Source: Bolinopsis microptera (Eukaryota; Ctenophora; Tentaculata; Lobata; Bolinopsidae). Taken from it: 64,000 nucleotides of DNA. The translations under genes and the position numbers were made by a program. Location of the stretch: contig NC_087079.1 in assembly GCF_026151205.1 (NCBI RefSeq), positions 15,066,445-15,130,444 of the forward strand. The letters run 5' to 3'. This document shows, piece after piece, positions 36,820 through 48,300 of this stretch; the stretch's first letter is position 1, and each line of letters begins with the position of its first letter. Below the pieces are notes generated by a model, which was given only the letters and a program-made list of their open reading frames with translations, was not told where the DNA came from and made no database searches.

Positions 36820-37095
36820 ATCTAGCTAGGCATACTTGGGGCACAAAGTTTAAATTCCCGGGCACATTTAGGGCACAGTCGGGGCAAAAAGTTACTTGGG
36901 GCACACTTGGGGCATACTCGGGGCAAAAACAGCTGAGGCACACTTGGGGCACAGTCGAGGCAAAAAATGACTTGAAGCACAGTTTAGGAAAACTAAACAC
37001 ACTTGGGGCACAGTTGAGGCACAGCTGGGGTGAAAAGTTACTTGTGCACACTTGAGGCACATTCGTGGCACAATCGGGGCAAGTTGTGGTACAAG
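36820..37095. repeat. CTTGGGGCACA minisatellite, degenerate
   Basis: Imperfect units close to CTTGGGGCACA(GTCGGGGCA) recur about 20 times with interruptions such as AAAAGTTA. Long open frames on both strands come from this repetition and are not genes. Confidence 0.75.
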
Positions 37096-37194
37096 AGGAT
37101 AAAATAAGATTAATTCAATAAATCTTCTCATAATTAACTTAAAAACGTATTTCAAAAGAACAAGAATCATTTAGGATAATACTCTTCTCATCAG

Positions 37195-38600
37195 CTTAGG
37201 GAATTCGCTATTAAAGGCTCTTCCCACAGATGAGTCCGATCGGATGAGGTTGTGACACTTGCGCCACATGAACTCACAAGCTCACAGAAGGCTATCTGTA
37301 GGGCTTCAGAGTCTGCACGGGTCCTTCCATGGCCACGGAGCATGTGCCTTTTTACGTGAAACCACATCTCTTCACATGTCTTGGTGTGAACACCAGCTAG
37401 AGGGTCAATGAAGCCTCTTGAATGGTTGACCACAAGATGTACAGGGTGGGCCAAAAGTCAGTGTGCAAACGTTGGCATTAATAGCTCAGGCACTGAGTGC
37501 CCAATTGAAATACTTCCTCCTGGTATGACTCAGTACCACCACTGGTTCGAGGTATTTGTCAACTCGAAAAATATTCGTGTTCATTTTTTTCAAATGGAGG
37601 TTCATTTTCACATTTAATTGATCGTTTGGATAGTCGGATCAAGCTAAATGTTATTGAATTGTGTTTGGCCATTAAAATTACGTTTGTCCTGAAAGAATTA
37701 GAACTGTAGCTTCTCAGATGACCGAGATATGAAGCATAACGAGTTTATTCATTACGTGTGATCAGGTGATTGGTTTACCTAATCACGTGATAAGGTGACC
37801 CCGTTAACTACCCCGTTAAACGTTATGGGAATTGTTAAGGGTGCCCAATTGAGGTGTCGTGTCACGGTGTCACATAATCACCCAGTCAATTTTGTTAACG
37901 AGATACACAAAATGCTTGATAACTTCGTCATTTCTAATCTGTTTTGCCTCATGTTTTCAGATCATATAATGCAACATTTGATAATCTACCGTCTCTAAAA
38001 AAATTAGGCGTTCAGCATGTTCAGAGAAAACAATATAGGTCTTTTAATATTGAATGGGCGTGGTCTAAAATATTCGAATTTTCTTATTTTGACGACGGAA
38101 TCCTCGAACCAGTAAGTACAGTATGCCATCTGCAAAGCAACAGCTCTCAAATATAAAACACGGCGGAGGTATAAGACCCACCCTGTACAAATCCTTGCCG
38201 TGAAAGAGCACTGTAACCTCTACACTTGTCTGTCAAGATGGTGGTTCCTGGGGCAACATAGAGCTTTATCAAGCAAAGGAGAGTGTGGTGGTCCCTCCGG
38301 TTGTTAGGACATTTCACTAAAAAACACTCGTGTGTTATTCTGTAGTCCTACAAAATTCCCCAAGTACCCATTTACCAACAACTCTTCTTCCTCGGTTATA
38401 CTTCCATTTTCCAAACTTTGATTCGTCAATTTCTATTATATGGCCGGGTTCACCAATTTTTCTTTGAGCTCCGTCTTCCAGAAGGTCTTCTGCCTGTTGC
38501 CATGCACTGACGAAGGGTATTGACAAGGGATTGGACTGTTTTCGTGTTCATGGACAGTGGTCGGACAGCGTCATAGACACTGATGCTGTTGCAGAACATC
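37195..38600 (-). pseudogene. Merlin/ISXO2-type transposase, broken and split by a MITE
   Basis: Minus-strand remains of a DDE transposase. At about 38335-38526 the frame reads HIIEIDESKFGKWKYNRGRR then VVGKWVLGEFCRTT, the ISXO2/IS1016-like signature around a catalytic Asp. After a frameshift near 38333 it continues CFLVKCPNNRRD, LYVAPGTTILTDKCRGY and SALSRQGF. It then stops at a TA-flanked insertion (37440-38187) and resumes at 37439 with HLVVNHSRGFIDPLAGVHT then MWFHVKRHMLRGHGRTRAD. A second shift near 37277 precedes EFMWRKCHN. The two sides of the insertion join in frame at the TA site, which proves the interruption is secondary. The enzyme would move Merlin-type elements by cut and paste; this copy is dead. 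Confidence 0.85.
37440..38187. mobile_element. mariner-like MITE inserted in the Merlin transposase
   Basis: A 748-bp element starting TA|CAGGGTGGGCC and ending GACCCACCCTG|TA. Duplication of TA with CAGGGTG termini is typical of the Tc1/mariner (IS630) group. It has no transposase. Removing it with one TA restores the transposase reading frame across the junction (GF|V|HLVVNH). Related pieces occur at about 51450-51530 (CACTGAGTGCCCAATTGAAA) and 62100-62216 (AAACACGGCGGAGGTATAAG). Confidence 0.8.
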
Positions 38601-38869
38601 ATATGTGAACGACCTCTAAGTACTATAGTTTTACACCTAGCTGGAGTTAAAACTTACTATTCCTGCGGAAATTTTGTCAGCACAGACTCTTACAGTTATC
38701 CTTACCCTTTTCAACCCCCTATAGATGTGAAATCCTGAATCTGCAAGACACGGTAATGAGGGGTCTCCCCATATTCTGTAAGGATGGCAAATTCTGACGG
38801 ACATGAATATGGAATATAAACAGAAAAAGTGAAAGAACTATGATAGATTGTAGATAGTTGAACTCTGTA

Positions 38870-40220
38870 ATAATCATTTGTATCACGTTGCGACCCCCTA
38901 CTTTATCGTCCTGACGATACAGGGGGAGCAGCGCACTTCGTGCGCAGCGGGTCATACAACGTATGGCAAATAATCATGGAATCCTATGTACTGTGTGAGC
39001 CACAGTCTGGCACTTATATTATGGTTGTTAGTTAAAATTTGATATTCTTGCTAATTACTGTGTACAGCTTATAAATTATTTTTAACAATATTATAAATGA
39101 CTCATAATTTTCAATAAATAAGTTCGATGACATTTAACTTATTTCATCTTCAATCTTGTCATATACGTTGTAATACGTTGTATGATTATATGTAGGTTTA
39201 CAACCTACCAGGACGCGCGCCGAGTTGGACTCGTCGAAGGTCCTGTATTTGACCATTGTAAATGATCTGGCCCGGCGCGCGCTACTTCGTAGCTCGTGCC
39301 GTAACATTTCGAGAAGAAAACGGCGCGCGCTTGGCGCTACTTCGAAGAAATTTAGACGAGTAACATCCGTCAAGTCCTGTATATGGAACAAATATTTTAC
39401 GAGTATCACCCGTTAATGTATGACTTGGTTGACGATGTCAACCCATCGAGATCGTTACTCTGCGAAGCAGAGCAACGATCGACGATGCGAAGCAAGAATG
39501 CTAGTTCGCGCGGCGCGTCGAAGCGGCGAAGTCCTCCAAATGTATGACCCGCCGCGCACGAGTGCGCGGCCCCCCTGTATCGTTAAAACTCTACAGGTGT
39601 GAAACCACAGTTAATGAGGTCACGACGTGATACAAATTCCTCGAAGTACGTTTGTTCTTAAATCTTAATTGACGATGTCAATTCTTCGCAGCTTGTCTGC
39701 GAAGCTAAAGTAGCGCATCTAGCCGATCTAACGTGTGGTCGCGAGATCAGAAGCATTATTGGATGCGCGGCCCAGTAACACATCGCGTGCTACATAACAA
39801 TTATTTGTTCGTACGTTTGCAGTTTTATTCATTTATTTAGCGCACGCGCACAGAAGTTCGATAAAATTGAACTTCAGGGCGCCATGTCAAACATTATTAA
39901 TACTAGCAGCAAGCAGGAACGGCCGTATAACCGTTGTAGCGCGTTGTTCACCTAACCATGTGCTTTCGCGCCACTGCGGGCGCGCTTGTTTCACAACAAG
40001 CGCAAGGGCTCTGGATAGAGCAAGCGCGATGCACTACTGGGCCGCGCATCCAATAATGCTTCTCGCAACCACAAATGCAGATCGGCGAGATAAATGCAAA
40101 GGATTGACATGGGTCGAGAATCAAGTATACAGTATAGCCTTGGCCTTGTCATACGTTGTACGACCCGCCGCGCACAAGTGCGACCGTGGCATGGGGGTCA
40201 CGACGTGATACAAGTAAAGC
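38870..40220. repeat. Three copies of a GACCCGCNGCGCAC...GTGATACAA repeat
   Basis: Related segments at about 38875-38965 (reverse orientation), 39541-39640 and 40150-40215 share GACCCGC.GCGCAC.A.GTGCG, a GGGGG tract and CACGACGTGATACAA. All are GC-rich compared with the surrounding sequence. No coding content is accepted. They appear to be parts of one dispersed GC-rich repeat that also includes the hairpin segments listed separately. Confidence 0.55.
39240..39380 (-). repeat. GC-rich hairpin repeat, copy A
   Basis: Reverse-oriented copy of the segments at about 40485-40620 and 40733-40866. Shared landmarks are GACGGATGTTACTCGTCTAA, TTTCTTCGAAGTAGCGC, TTTCTTCTCGAAAT, GCTACGAAGTAGCG and CCGGGCCA with CAATGGTCAA. 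Each copy can fold on itself, because GAAGTAGCGC faces GCGCTACTTC. Confidence 0.75.
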
Positions 40221-40376
40221 CCTAAAATGGTGCCAAGACTCGAGTAAAGAAACTAAAATAAATATTACCTATTTAGTTTGCTTTTTTGATTCCACTTGGG
40301 AGTCCAAATTTTGGCTCTTACTAATATCCGCTCACCCAAAAATTTCACGTTACTTTGGTTTTTATGGTTTTGCAGC

Positions 40377-40502
40377 CGAGTAACATCCGTCAAGGGTTTA
40401 TGTTATCAGTTATTGGTTATGTAAAAACCGTTTTGTACGCGTACAAAACGGTTTTTACATAACCAATAACTGATAACATAAACCCTTGACGGATGTTACT
40501 CG
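40377..40502. repeat. 126-bp perfect palindrome
   Basis: Positions 40377-40439 are the exact reverse complement of 40440-40502, with no spacer (centre GTACG|CGTAC). The outer ends, CGAGTAACATCCGTC and GACGGATGTTACTCG, are the start of the GC-rich hairpin repeat, so the palindrome joins two such repeats head to head. A perfect 63-bp-arm palindrome could extrude a cruciform. Confidence 0.93.
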
Positions 40503-40620
40503 TCTAAATTTCTTCGAAGTAGCGCGCGCCGCTTTCTTCTCGAAATGTTACGGCCCGCGCGACGGCACAAGCTACGAAGTAGCGCGCCGGGCCAGATCAT
40601 TAACAATGGTCAACATAAAC
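40485..40620 (+). repeat. GC-rich hairpin repeat, copy B
   Basis: Forward copy of the family, beginning inside the palindrome's right arm and ending at CAATGGTCAA, followed by degenerate CCCTAA repeats (about 40617-40680). It is closely similar to copy C. Confidence 0.75.
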
Positions 40621-40732
40621 CCTAATCCCAACTTTAATCCTAACTATAACCCTAAAGTTATCCATAACCCTAACCCTAACCCGGGACCTAGTAAACAATT
40701 GAATTCATGTTTTGCTTTACTGGGCCGCGCTT

Positions 40733-40866
40733 TGACGGATGTTACTCGTCTAAATTTCTTCGAAGTAGCGCGCGCCGCTTTCTTCTCGAAATTAAATATT
40801 AAGGCCCGATGGCAAGTGCTACGAAGTAGCGTGCGCCGGGCCAAACCATTAACAATGGTCAAGGCC
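40733..40866 (+). repeat. GC-rich hairpin repeat, copy C
   Basis: Forward copy with the same landmarks as copy B. The middle differs (TTAAATATTAAGGCCCGATGG). It ends at CAATGGTCAA and is followed directly by the 30-bp-arm hairpin at 40873-40939. Confidence 0.75.
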
Positions 40867-40872
40867 GCGCTC

Positions 40873-40939
40873 AGCCTGTCATTCCGCCGAATCTCTATTT
40901 GCAATTTGCGCAAATAGAGATTCGGCGGAATGACAGGCT
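40873..40939. repeat. 30-bp-arm perfect hairpin
   Basis: The left arm 40873-40902 (starting AGCCTGTCATTCC) is the exact reverse complement of 40910-40939, with a 7-base loop. The flanking sequence matches the repeat at about 21871-21945, where only a single arm is present, so the inverted arm here is a secondary rearrangement. Confidence 0.88.
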
Positions 40940-40989
40940 TTGGTTGGTATGTTTATGAGCATGATAGCCCGAGGTCCCCAGTAGGGTGG

Positions 40990-41300
40990 GCAACAATTGA
41001 CCCCCGACAATTGACCCCCGACAATATAATTTAATACAATTGACCCTGACCCTAACCCTAACCCTAACCCTAACCCTGACCCAGGACTCTGACCCTAACC
41101 CTAACCCTAACCCTAACCCTGACCCAGGATCCTGACCCTAACCCGATCAATTGACCCCGGTGTAATTACATGGGGGGTCAATTGTCAGGGGGTCAATTGT
41201 CGTACTAAACCCTAGATTTCGCGACAATTGACCCCAGTGTAATTACATAGGGGTCAATTGTCGGGGGGTCAATTGTCGGGGGGGTCAATTGTCGCGGTAC
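40990..41300. mobile_element. Foldback-type element built of CAATTGACCCC units
   Basis: Left part: repeated GACAATTGACCCCC. Right part: repeated GGGGGTCAATTGTCG. The telomere-like array and two GTGTAATTACAT(A/G)GGG segments lie between. The ends are therefore inverted tandem arrays of one 13-14 bp unit. No coding sequence. I do not recognise the family. Confidence 0.55.
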
Positions 41301-42345
41301 CCCCCAGTACAGGTAAAACCAGATCGGCGAGATTGAAGATGCACGACTGGGCCTCACCGAGCTGGAAATAAAAGGATTGACATCGTGAATCAATTATGAG
41401 CGATTCCAGATTCCTCCTCTAATAAGTTTAAAGTATTCATGACGGTGTAATTATGATATATATTAATATATACGCTACATAAAATGCAGTAATGGGAGAG
41501 AGAGCGAGCCTCGTAACTCTTACCGTTTTCTTGATTAAGCTGCTCACGCCATTTTATGTAACAGTTGTGGTACAAAACCATCAATTAAACCACTTACCAC
41601 CGACCAATTAAAAAACCCTTTACCATTTGGCTTCCTCATAGTTTTGTCGGCACTATACCGAAAAAAACCAGCACGGTAACTTGTAACTGTTTCAGTTTTC
41701 TTGATTAACTAGAGGCTCGGAAATTACACGCACACACACAGATCACAGACAGAAAACACACATTCTGAGATTATCGTTTATTTTTTAGATAGGGAACAGG
41801 GAAGTTGGGCAGATTTCTCGTTAGGGTTAGAGCATTCAGCATATGTTTCAGTTAGGGATCAGGTAAGGGTTGGGGTCAGTGTAGACATTCGAGTGATTAA
41901 TCATCATTCAGAAATTCTCCTAGATTACCCCTAATCAGCTCGGTCTATTCACTATTGTAAGTTGTAACGAATCAAAATATTATAATTACGTTGTAAGAAC
42001 GAAAATGTTTCAAATAAATCAATAAATTAGTTTCTCTAAAACGTCTATATACTGACAGTAGCATCAGTAGTACAATATTCTATATTCACATCATTTTTAC
42101 AGTGCACACATCGTGTTATCAGTGGCGAGAAGTTCGATTAAAATCTAAAATCGAATATTGATGAATTCGTTCCCGATCACATATCGATAGATCAACCTAA
42201 TATTGTGGCATATGGCCCGTATGGCCGTAAATCATGTACATATCCCGCTAATCTATTTATCACTAATCAGAATTTCAAAAATCATTGCAGAACAAATTTT
42301 TAACCACGCGAATTTACACAGCTTAAAACAAACAGCACTGAGGCG
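41301..42345. other. 3' flank of CLPB
   Basis: No gene seen. It carries CA-rich simple sequence near 41730 and a patch of TTAGGG-like words near 41820-41880. It includes the presumed CLPB 3' UTR, immediately left of the stop codon at 42346. Confidence 0.4.
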
Positions 42346-45300
42346 TCAGCTTACATTAAATTGTATCTGACCATCCAAAACAGTAAGATAAACTTTAGAA
42401 CCAGCCCTAATCTTATTCTCCAAGTTCATATCAGCTATTTTGTTAACAACTCTGCGGGATACCTCGTTTTTCAGTGACCTAGCACCGTAGTTAGAATCAA
42501 TAGCTGTGGCAAGTAGCGCTACTGCGCTGTCACTCCACGAAACTTCAATGTTTTGTTTCTCGGCGTACTGTTTGATTCGAAGTAATTCTCGTTCTACCAG
42601 CTTCAGACATTGCTCAGAGGTGAAAGGTAAAAAGTAAACGATCTCGTTTATTCTGCCCAAGAACTCATTTCTCCGGAATGCTCGTTTCAGTTCAGGGTAC
42701 ATGACGTACTTCTTGAAGTCCTCGTCTATCTCAGAAGCTGAGTTTGCGATCTGGTCAGCCCCCACGTTGGTTGTCATCACAAATAATGCGTTGGGACAAA
42801 GTATTGTTTTTCCTTTACCGTCTGTTAATCGTCCTTCGTCGAACAACTGAAATAATAACGAGATTTAACAACGTTCTTATCAAATTGCATCCTTTTTTAA
42901 CGCATAGCTTAAATTCTAGTTTCTACCTGTCTATTTCGTCAACGGCAAAATCGTTCATAGACGAAAAATAGTACAGAAATCCCCAAATTACAAACCTGCA
43001 ACATTATATTGAGAACATCTGGATGAGCTTTCTCCACCTCATCGAACAAAACCACCGACTCAGGATGATCAGTGAGAGCCTTGGTCAGCTGACCTCCCTC
43101 ATCATGTCCGATATACCCTGGTGGGGAACCAATAAACTTGGAGACCTCGTGTCGCTCCTGGAACTCGCTCATATCAATACGGATAAAGGAGACCTTGCTG
43201 TCAGGATTGTTGTCGTTCTTGTGCGCAGCGAGCTGCTTTGCTGTTTCTGTTTTGCCGATACCAGACGAACCAACGAACAGCATCACGAGGGGTTTGTCGT
43301 CTTGCCAGCCCAGATCTCTTCTCTGAACAGCTGATGTAACTAAAGCCAGTGCGCTCTCCTGACCGATCACTTTATCCTTGAGAAATGGTCCTAAACTTAG
43401 AATACGTTTCTTCTTTTCCACCTGCTCCTGCTCCTTCAACATTTTCTTTATCTCCGAGTCCGCAGCCAGATCAACAGGAAGAAACCCAGTGTTAGTCCTG
43501 GAGTTCACGCTAGCCCCAGCCTCCACCAGCACTTTAACCATCTTAACATCGTCATTTATCACAGCGTAGTGTAGCGGGGTGAACCCGGCCCAGTTCACGT
43601 TGAGCTTGTAGTTGGGGTTCAGGGTGAGACGCTGCTGGTGGACATTAACTAGGTCTACTTTGGAGATGTTACCCGGGGGATATTGATCAGCTACATTCAC
43701 GTCCACTCCAAACCTGGGGGGTTTAATTGGGTCAAGATGAGGAATCACTATATGTAAATTGTAAAATAGCGTTCTATTTCAGGAGTATCACTGTAGAATA
43801 TTGAGCAGGTTAAACTCATATAGAAGATAAAACGATATAGAGACTAGAGAGGTTAGCCGTAAAATCTGTATCCTCTCAAATATTTAGGCCTAGCAGAAAT
43901 ATCATAGTTGGATTAACTGAATAGAGGACGGCGAACATGATGCTGATGTTTATTTTCATCATAACCCAAGTTTTAGCTGTTTTTAAGCCAGTGCCCATCG
44001 AATATTATAATGATAATTAAAAACGCATAAAAATCGAGTTTATCAAACAGCTGTCTAGAACTTGATGTGTAATTACATGGTCTGATAAATTCGCTCCACT
44101 CGCCCTATATTACTATTTCTGAACATAATACGGTAAATTAATAATCATAAGTTTCTTAAAGAAAGTTCCGACAGTCCATCAAAATTAAAACTAGTGTCTT
44201 ATAATTTCTCCGCTTCTACTAGTACTGCTACCCAGGCAGGTGCTCATTAACAGCCACAGTTTACCACAGCCTTTTGTTATAGAATTTTATACATATTTTG
44301 CCCCAGCCCCAAGTCCTCTAAGGGGCCATCTACTTAGGACGTCCGCCAAAATCGCAAATTTTCAGACACCCCCCTCCCCGTCCGGGTATGTCCGAATTTT
44401 CAAAACCACCCCCTCCCCCGGACGTCCGGATTTCCAGCTACTTTTAAGAGTACATATAAAACTAACTCAAATTCATTGTTAATAGAATTCAAAGAGTTGA
44501 AATAAAATTTAAAGAGTTGAAATAAATGGGACTTTTTCGTTAATTCTGCCAAAAACGTCCGGATTTTCAGAAACCACCCCCCTCCCTCTGTCCGGATTTG
44601 ACCGAAATACCAAAACCATCCCCCTCCCTATTTGCCGGACGTCTTGAGTATATGGTCCCTAATATGAAGCATCGTCCCATATTTATCGAACACCTACGGC
44701 TGCATATTTTCAAACTTGTTTAACCATTTTTTTCGATAAAAACCAACGACCTTGAACTCCTAAATCTCTGTTGAAATTTATATAAATTTATATAAATAAA
44801 ACGGCAAATTGTTCTATAATGCAGAAAATTCAGAAATATAATGACATAAATGCGAGAAAGTTATATATTTCATTAGTCGTAAAAGTCACGGTAACTACTA
44901 CTACTATGTTAAAAATACAGAAAATTGTGTAATAACAGCCTCAAAAAAAAACATCTGTTCGAAGCATTGGGCTAATGCTGTGGTCTTAATTCGAAATTAC
45001 TACATAAACGGTTGAGAATTGTTCTGAGAAACTGTTTTTTGCTAGCTCAACTATTCAGCAAATTATTTACCCATGGTGTGCATTTCGATTAAATTATACT
45101 GTTTGCTATAAGCGCGCTTTCCAGATTATCTGCTTATCAGAAACAAACGGCCATTCACTCGCATTTCTTGTTGCTCATTTTCATTATGTAAATACTAATA
45201 GCTGTCAACTTGATTGATAATGGCCCCCAATGCCCATCCGTTTAATTTCGTTAATTCTGCCAACATTTCCGGCCGTCCGGATTTTCAGAAACCACCCCTT

Positions 45301-48300
45301 CCACCTGTGCGGATTTGTCCGAAATTCCAAAACCTCCCCCTCCCTATTTGCCGGACGTCCTGAGTAGATGGCCCCTAATATAACTTTCTTTCGTTTACAA
45401 CTATTTTTTTTATATTAAGGCCCAATTTTATATAATTAATGATGGACGATGATTAATGGTAGACCACATTTATATGAACGTTTAATAAAATTATACAGAG
45501 TAAAACGGACAAAATCTGGCAATGGAATAGCGATAACAAATGCTGATCAACAGCAAATATTTTTAGTGGCCGGACCAATATTTTGGGTATCTTTACCCAA
45601 AAATGCTTGGTCGTTCCCAGGGCCCAAACATTTTAATCCTATGTAAATTAATATTCTAAAGTATCATTTCCTAGTTATAGCCTGACAATCAAACAATGCC
45701 ATCCAACCAATCCCTACTGCCCCTCTTTAGCTTTGCAGGGCAGAAACGGACACAGCACGATGCTGAGCGGTACATCTGGGCATTGTGGCTGATGTTGATC
45801 TTTGTAGTGTCCCTGTTCGGGGATTCTGTCATTCTAGCTGCTTCCATCAAGTATAACGCCTTTAAACTGCACAAAGTTCTAGTAACGTTCATTCAGCACA
45901 TTGCAGTCTGTGATCTCCTGTTGTCGTTTGTGAGCATTTTGACACAAAGCGTTTCTTTGATGGCAAATGGTTGGGTCTTCGGAAGTTTTGTTTGTTACGT
46001 AAAAGTATACTTCCACTTCGGAGTCAGTTCTGCTAGTCGCCTTCTGGTTTGCGGGATGGCTGTAAGTAAACTTGTTATGTCGAGGTACCCTGACAAAACA
46101 AGATCCTGGTCCACCAAGCATGCTCACATAACGTGCGCAGGACTCTGGGCTTTATCTTGCTGCGTTCCAGCAGTGTTTCTAATTGTAGATAAGGATGACA
46201 TCAGGATTTGTGAAATCCAACTCACGTGTAATTACAATGTTTCTTCCGCTGTTTGGATTGTGTCAAGGCCGATCATAACAGGGCTCTTCGTGGCCATTCC
46301 AACGATAATAGTCGTCATTACATCCATTTTCTTAGTGAAACATCTGCTTTATGCTAGAAAAGTAGCCAACAGAACACGTGGAAGGGTACGCTGGCAAGGC
46401 ATCGCTACTGTTCTTGTTACAGCTGCAGTCTACTGTGTCTCTTTTATTCCCAAGGCAATTCATATGTCGATAAGAATCTACGTGAAAAATGAATGGTATC
46501 ACGTGATAGTTCCCCGGGTTACAGAGACACTGACGTATTTCAACGTTTTCTCCAATTTCTTTGTCTATAGTCTTACAGTGCCCAGTTTTCGGTTGTTTCT
46601 TAAAACCAGGATGGAACAGGCGACATCATCAACACATCCTAGTGTAGATCCAGGTAATTGTAACTTTCAATCATGTTTAAATTTTTAATGAGAAATTTGC
46701 AATCTTCCTCACTCTCTCAATACTATTCCGTATATTTGGTCCAACCAGCACTCTCGGCTAATCAATTGATATCTCAGAAAGATCTGGAAGACACGGAATA
46801 TCTGGAGATAACAAGGGAGTGATCAACAATCAGCTGACATCACAGGGCGGAAGGTAACAGTTTTCTTTGGAAGTCAGTTTTTATCGCATCAAAAATATCC
46901 ATTCCAACCGAAGATACAGCTGATTTAAAACACACTCCACACAAATACAATTACAACGTTATAACAAAACCGATCAAAATGTCGCTCCAAAATCTTAGCA
47001 CGTGCGTGTTTCCACCCGTGTTAACATGCAATTTTCTTTTTCTCATCCAATTTGCAGGTGGGTGCGAAAATGGAAATGCAGCGATTGGTCAGAAAGCCAT
47101 TTGTAATTGTTGAGGGTTAGAAATTGATTGCGGCCGCATTTTTTTCTTCATTTGATGACTCACGGAATAATTTGCATTGTAGAATGTAGAAGTTAAAAGA
47201 ATGTTTGTAAATTGTTGCTTCATGTAGCATATTATATTCCACATAATTTTTAAAAAAATCTTGGCGAAAAAGCAAGCTTACTTATCTACTCATTTAACAA
47301 TTTCAATGATATCAGAAATAAGAGATGCGTAGAATCAAAAATGGAAATCCATATTTGCATCCGCTAAATTATACATTACTAGATACTCGCTAGTCGAAAG
47401 CCTTGTTCGATGAAATTTAAAAAATCAGTTATGTTTTAATTTCTCTTCATCATCTAGCTCTGTTATACTGTAGAAATTATGGATTTTATTTGACGACTAC
47501 TTTGTAAGTATTCGGATTATCTAAACGATACTTTTTACTGCACCAAAAGGCAAAAATATTAATCATAACCAACTTTATGAATAGTCATATGTGTGCGTAA
47601 ATGTGAGATAGTCATGACGTATCATAAAGCATAGCAACGCGCGTTACTAATAGGTGCTTGCTCGATAAAAATCAGTTATGTTTTTTTCTCTGCAACATTG
47701 CTAAAAATCACGAGTTTTCAACTCCATTTGCGAGCTGAAATTGGTCATGCCAGAGGGTCATTTTTTGGTGAATTTTTAGTGTTTTTATGACTATGTCCCC
47801 GTTGCCGGGAGGATTTCGTCAAGTTTAAAATATAGTAATAGTAATAGTATAGATGTGTATCTGTGTTTATTCTGGATAACGTGTTAGTTTCTTCTGTTTG
47901 TTACCAATAGAGGTTTGGTCCGGTTAGCTAGCCTCCTAAGCCGGATTAAAACTTGTTAAAACAGAATTCTTAGAAAAATGATTCGACGTCGTATTGAGGC
48001 TTTATTTGTTATTTTTGTTCAATGATAAGCAACATTTTCAGACTATGTTCACTTTTAAGCTAATCGGCTAAAAACTAGTAATACATAGTAATAATAAGTA
48101 ATATGATGTTCACATTTCTTTTATTTCAGTGAAGGGACAATATGCACACCGAACCGTACATCAAATATGATAACGAAACCTTGTATGGAATCCAAGACAA
48201 GGCAGGAAGAGATCTTCTAACATTATATAGCTCTACCATATTCCTATCATCACTCATAGGAGACGTACTCATATTGATAGGAACGCTTAGATGCAATGCA

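Larger units (their letters stand above)
40617..41135 (+). repeat. Telomere-like CCCTAA repeats (interstitial)
   Basis: Short CCCTAA arrays with variants lie at about 40617-40680 and 41040-41135 (runs of CCCTAACCCTAACCCTAA separated by CCCTGACCCAGGA). They sit inside dispersed repeats rather than at a chromosome end. A third, reversed array is at about 53226-53310. Confidence 0.85.

Noticed and set aside
36764-37170. Cys/Pro-rich minus-strand frames
   Set aside because: They arise from the CTTGGGGCACA minisatellite and show no unique sequence.
39220-40917. Many overlapping open frames in the GC-rich island
   Set aside because: They coincide with repeated hairpin segments in both orientations; GC-rich sequence lacks stop codons by chance.
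40617-41135. True telomere or chromosome-fusion point
   Set aside because: Arrays are short, degenerate and embedded in dispersed repeats, with genes continuing on both sides.
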